Source of the DNA: Pseudomonadota bacterium
GTDB taxonomy: Bacteria; Myxococcota; Myxococcia; Myxococcales; Myxococcaceae
Direction: 5' to 3'
Length of the DNA stretch: 9,924 bases
NCBI GenBank assembly: GCA_023424585.1
Contig: JAFADT010000307.1
Span: 1 to 9,924, forward strand
Position 1 is the stretch's first letter, and each line of letters starts with the position of its first letter. Shown here piece after piece: positions 7,432 through 9,924 of the stretch. The notes under the pieces were generated by a model that was not told the DNA's origin, ran no database searches, and was given only the letters and a program-made list of their open reading frames with translations. A program made the translations under genes and the position numbers.

Positions 7432-9273
7432 CTACCTCCCCGCGCGCCCGCCCGCCGAGCGCAACTGCGGCAGGCTCTGGGCCAGGGTCTCGCAGGCGCG
7501 GGTGAGCGCGCCCACGTCCTCGCCGCCGCGCACCTGGCGCGCATGGTCCAGCGCGGCCTCCGCGCGGGCGACGACGTCGGGAGAAAGGCCCCCGGCCCCG
7601 GGCATGAGCCGCACGCGGGACAGCGCGTCCACCAGATCGCGGGCCAGGGTGTCCAGCTCCATGCGCCGGCTCTTCAGCTCCTCCGTGTTGCGCGCCGCCA
7701 CCAGCCAGTCGCGCTGCTCGTCCATGATGCGGCGCAGCTCATCCTCGGTGAGGCCGCTGGAGGCGGTGACGGTGATGGACTGGCGCAGGCCCGTGTCCCG
7801 GTCGCGCGCGGACACCGACACGATGCCCTCCGCGTTGATGTCGAAGGTCACCTCGATCTCCACCTGGCCTCGCGGCGCCTCGCGCAGGCCGGTGAGGAGG
7901 AACTCGCCCAACAGCTCGTTGTGGTGCGCGAGCTCGTGCTCGCCCTGGAGCACCATGATCTTCACCGTGCGCTGGAAGTCCTTGGAGGTGGCGAACACCT
8001 CCGTGGCGGACGTGGGCACGGTGGTGTTGCGAGGGATCAGCCGCCGCACGTAGCCGCCCGCGATGGCCACGCCCATGCTCTGGGGCGTGACGTCCAGCAG
8101 GAGCAGCTCGCTCTGCTGCCCCACCAGCGCGTGCGCCTGGATGGCGGCGCCCAGGGCCACCACCTCCTCCGCGTGCACGCCCTTGCAGGGCTCGCGGCGG
8201 AAGTACTGGCGCACCTGCTCCACGATGCGGGGCATGCGCGACATGCCCCCCACCAGGATGACCTCCTTCAGGTCCGAGGGGCGCACCCTCGCCTCGCCCA
8301 GGACCTCCGAGGTGATGCCCACCAGGCGCTCGCCCAGGTCCGCCGTGAGCTCCTCCAGCTTCTCGCGCGTGAGCGTGGACTGCAGGTGCAGCGCGGCGCC
8401 TCCGCCCGGCGGCGTGCAGATGAAGGGCAGGTGCACCTGCGTCTCCTTCACCGACGACAGCTCCACCTTCGCCTTCTCCGCGGCGTCCTTCAGCCGCTGC
8501 AGCGCCATGCGGTCCTTGCGCAGGTCGATGCCGTGCTCCTTGGCGAAGCCGAACACCATCCACTCGATGATGCGGTGGTCCCAGTCCTCGCCGCCGAGGA
8601 AGGTGTCGCCGCCGGTGGCCACCACGTCGAAGACGCCGTTGTTGATCTCCAGCACCGACACGTCGAAGGTGCCGCCGCCCAGGTCCAGCACGGCGATCTT
8701 CCCGTTCACCGTGCGCCCGAAGCCGTAGGCCAGCGCGGCCGCGGTGGGCTCGTTGATGATGCGCAGGACGTCCAGCCCCGCGATGCGGCCCGCGTCCTTG
8801 GTGGCCTGGCGCTGCCCGTCGTTGAAGTAGGCCGGCACGGTGATGACGGCCTGGGTGACGGGCCGGCCGAAGTGCGCCTCCGCGTCCGCCTTCAGCTCCG
8901 CCAGGATCATGGCGCTGACCTCCGGCACGGCGAGGTCGCGGCCCGCCAGCCGGATGCGCACGTCGTCGTGCTGGCCGGCCACCACCTGATACGTGAGCGC
9001 GCGCAGCGCGTCCTGCACCGGGTGCGAGGAGAACTTGCGGCCGATGAGGCGCTTCGCCGCGGACACCGTGTCCTGCGGGTTGGTGATGGCCTGTCGCTTG
9101 GCGATGCCGCCCACCAGCCGCTTGCCGTTCTTCGACACCGCCACCACGGACGGGGTGAGGGGCTGGCCGGTGCGGTTCTTGATGATGAGGGGCTGACCGT
9201 CCTGCACCGTGGCGACGAGGCTGTTCGTCGTCCCCAGGTCGATGCCAATCAGCGGTTCGGACTCAGCAGGCAT
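7432..9273 (-). CDS. DnaK/Hsp70-family chaperone (divergent DnaK paralog)
   Basis: This is a 613-residue ATP-dependent chaperone. The nucleotide-binding domain spans ~7-388. It has the first Hsp70 signature [10 protein letters not shown] (9-18), K74 in [10 protein letters not shown] (catalytic Lys equivalent), [28 protein letters not shown], the second signature [11 protein letters not shown] (T202 and D204 matching phosphate-site residues) and the third signature [17 protein letters not shown] (~338-354). The linker LLLLDVTP (390-397) leads to a beta substrate-binding domain (~400-510) and a helical lid (~515-605). After the linker it is about 26 residues shorter than E. coli DnaK, and it ends in a Gly/Arg tail instead of an acidic one. 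ATG at 9273 has GAGGTG 11 nt upstream. No grpE or recognisable J-domain gene is visible here, and the flanking genes encode TPR proteins. This argues for a specialised paralog, as with SglK and StkA in Myxococcus, not the housekeeping dnaK locus. The client is unknown. Confidence 0.95.
   Translation of the reverse strand: MPAESEPLIGIDLGTTNSLVATVQDGQPLIIKNRTGQPLTPSVVAVSKNGKRLVGGIAKRQAITNPQDTVSAAKRLIGRKFSSHPVQDALRALTYQVVAGQHDDVRIRLAGRDLAVPEVSAMILAELKADAEAHFGRPVTQAVITVPAYFNDGQRQATKDAGRIAGLDVLRIINEPTAAALAYGFGRTVNGKIAVLDLGGGTFDVSVLEINNGVFDVVATGGDTFLGGEDWDHRIIEWMVFGFAKEHGIDLRKDRMALQRLKDAAEKAKVELSSVKETQVHLPFICTPPGGGAALHLQSTLTREKLEELTADLGERLVGITSEVLGEARVRPSDLKEVILVGGMSRMPRIVEQVRQYFRREPCKGVHAEEVVALGAAIQAHALVGQQSELLLLDVTPQSMGVAIAGGYVRRLIPRNTTVPTSATEVFATSKDFQRTVKIMVLQGEHELAHHNELLGEFLLTGLREAPRGQVEIEVTFDINAEGIVSVSARDRDTGLRQSITVTASSGLTEDELRRIMDEQRDWLVAARNTEELKSRRMELDTLARDLVDALSRVRLMPGAGGLSPDVVARAEAALDHARQVRGGEDVGALTRACETLAQSLPQLRSAGGRAGR
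7435..7441 (-). promoter_or_regulatory. Shine-Dalgarno of the downstream TPR gene, embedded in the Hsp70 gene end
   Basis: On the minus strand GGGGAGG directly precedes the TAG stop of the Hsp70 gene and lies 6 nt before the GTG start at 7428. It supports that GTG as the true start and indicates translational coupling of the two genes. Confidence 0.7.
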
Positions 9274-9291
9274 GGGGACGCGTGCACCTCA

Positions 9292-9924
9292 TCACGTGAA
9301 CGTCCAGCGAAGCTTCTTGAGGGCGGCGCGAGCGTCCGAGTTGTCCGGATCCAGGCGCGCGACCTCCTCGAAGTGGTGCTTGGCCTGCTTCTTCTGCCCC
9401 GCCACCAGGAGCACCTGGGCCAGCAGCAGCTGGTAGTCCGCCCGCCCCGGCTTCAGCTCCACCGCGCGCTGCGCGAGCTTCAGCACCTCCTGCGCGTCCT
9501 GCGTCAGCTCCCGTCCCACGCGCGCCGCCTGGTAGGCCGCCTCCGGGTTGTCCGGGTTGAGCGACACGGCCAGCTTGTAGGCCGCCTGCGCCCCGGCGAA
9601 GTCCCCGCTCATCTCCAGTTCCTGGCCCCGCTCCACCTCCGCCTGCGCGCGCGACAGGTCGTGCTTGCGGCGCGCCTCCATCAGCAGCTGGGTGACCTCG
9701 CGGTTCTTCGGGTCCAGGCCCAGCACGTGGTTGAAGTCCTGGTAGGCCCGCTCGAAGTCCCCGCGCGCGGTGGCCGCCTTGCCCCGGGCGATGAGCTCCG
9801 TGAGCTTGTGGCTGCGCGCCATGTACGGGTGGCGCGCGAGGCGGGCCTGGCGCTCGGCGCGACGGGCCTCGGACTCCGGGTCCGCCGGGGGCGGCGCGGC
9901 GGGCGGCGGCGATGGGGGCGGGGG
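9292..9924 (-). CDS. TPR-repeat protein, 5' end beyond the window (partial)
   Basis: The C-terminal ~210 residues of a longer protein are visible, and the frame stays open to the window edge. Reading inwards, the visible part starts with a Pro/Ala-rich linker (PPPPSPPPAAPPPADPE), then a basic stretch (EARRAERQARLARHPYMARS), then TPR units. From the Met at 9822 the helix pairs are at ~5-40 (LIARGKAATARGDFERAYQD, then FNHVLGLDP), ~55-90 (QELEMSGDFAGAQAAYKLAV, then SLNPDNP) and ~105-170 (AVELKPGRADYQLLLAQVLL, then HFEEVARLDPDNSDA). That Met has no Shine-Dalgarno and sits inside the continuous frame, so it is not the start. The stop is 18 nt upstream of the Hsp70 gene, so they are probably one operon. 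TPRs bind protein partners, often chaperones. The missing N-terminus could hold a J-domain or another module; this cannot be seen here. Confidence 0.85.
   Translation of the reverse strand, partial: PPPPSPPPAAPPPADPESEARRAERQARLARHPYMARSHKLTELIARGKAATARGDFERAYQDFNHVLGLDPKNREVTQLLMEARRKHDLSRAQAEVERGQELEMSGDFAGAQAAYKLAVSLNPDNPEAAYQAARVGRELTQDAQEVLKLAQRAVELKPGRADYQLLLAQVLLVAGQKKQAKHHFEEVARLDPDNSDARAALKKLRWTFT

Noticed and set aside
6053..8053. Long + strand open frame (666 codons) across the MaoC and TPR/Hsp70 genes
   Set aside because: It overlaps four well-supported genes in other frames. Its product is Arg/Ser/Ala-rich low-complexity sequence with no domain, as expected for a GC-rich shadow frame.
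9820..9822. ATG at 9822 as the start of the TPR gene
   Set aside because: There is no Shine-Dalgarno before it, and the frame continues upstream without a stop through a coherent Pro-rich linker and basic stretch to the window edge. It is an internal Met.
1..9924. CRISPR arrays, tRNA/rRNA genes, insertion sequences, phage or defence genes
   Set aside because: I saw no regularly spaced repeats, tRNA-like cloverleaf, transposase motif or terminal inverted repeats. The only repeats are the coding Ig-like units of the protease.

Overview
This GC-rich window (about 70% G+C outside the first ~120 bases) most likely comes from a myxobacterium (Myxococcota, probably the Myxococcus/Corallococcus/Archangium group). 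The strongest taxonomic clue is the C-terminus of the first gene. It carries a MYXO-CTERM-type sorting tail: Gly-rich with a GCS motif, a short hydrophobic helix and a terminal Arg/Lys cluster. Codon use and the chaperone/TPR gene cluster fit the same assignment. I see no mobile element, tRNA, rRNA or CRISPR array.

Layout: (1) 1-499 is a non-coding leader with a less GC-rich, promoter-like stretch near its start. (2) 500-5620 (+) encodes a very large secreted M36 (fungalysin-type) zinc metallopeptidase. Its parts are a signal peptide, FTP/PepSY-like propeptide, catalytic domain with a protease-associated (PA) insert, two beta-rich accessory regions, five tandem Ig/PKD-like repeats and the MYXO-CTERM anchor. 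A strong intrinsic terminator follows at 5654-5700. (3) 5746-6141 and 6144-6626 (+) are a tightly coupled pair of MaoC hot-dog dehydratase genes. One has the catalytic Asp/His motif and the other lacks it, as in HadA/HadB-type heterodimers. (4) On the minus strand, read right to left, is a compact operon. It holds the 3' part of a TPR protein (9924-9292, 5' end outside the window), a full-length divergent DnaK/Hsp70 paralog (9273-7432), and a second TPR protein with a distinct C-terminal module (7428-6643). Gene spacing is 18 and 3 nt.

The protease is probably exported, self-processed and surface-anchored, with the Ig-like repeats as a stalk or adhesive region. The MaoC pair probably forms one (R)-3-hydroxyacyl-CoA/ACP dehydratase or enoyl hydratase. 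The Hsp70 with two TPR neighbours looks like a dedicated chaperone module; myxobacteria are known to carry specialised DnaK paralogs such as SglK and StkA. The MaoC pair and the chaperone operon converge, with only 16 nt between stop codons. No clearly new system is visible. The TPR-Hsp70-TPR module, and the unnamed C-terminal domain in its last gene, deserve the closest look.
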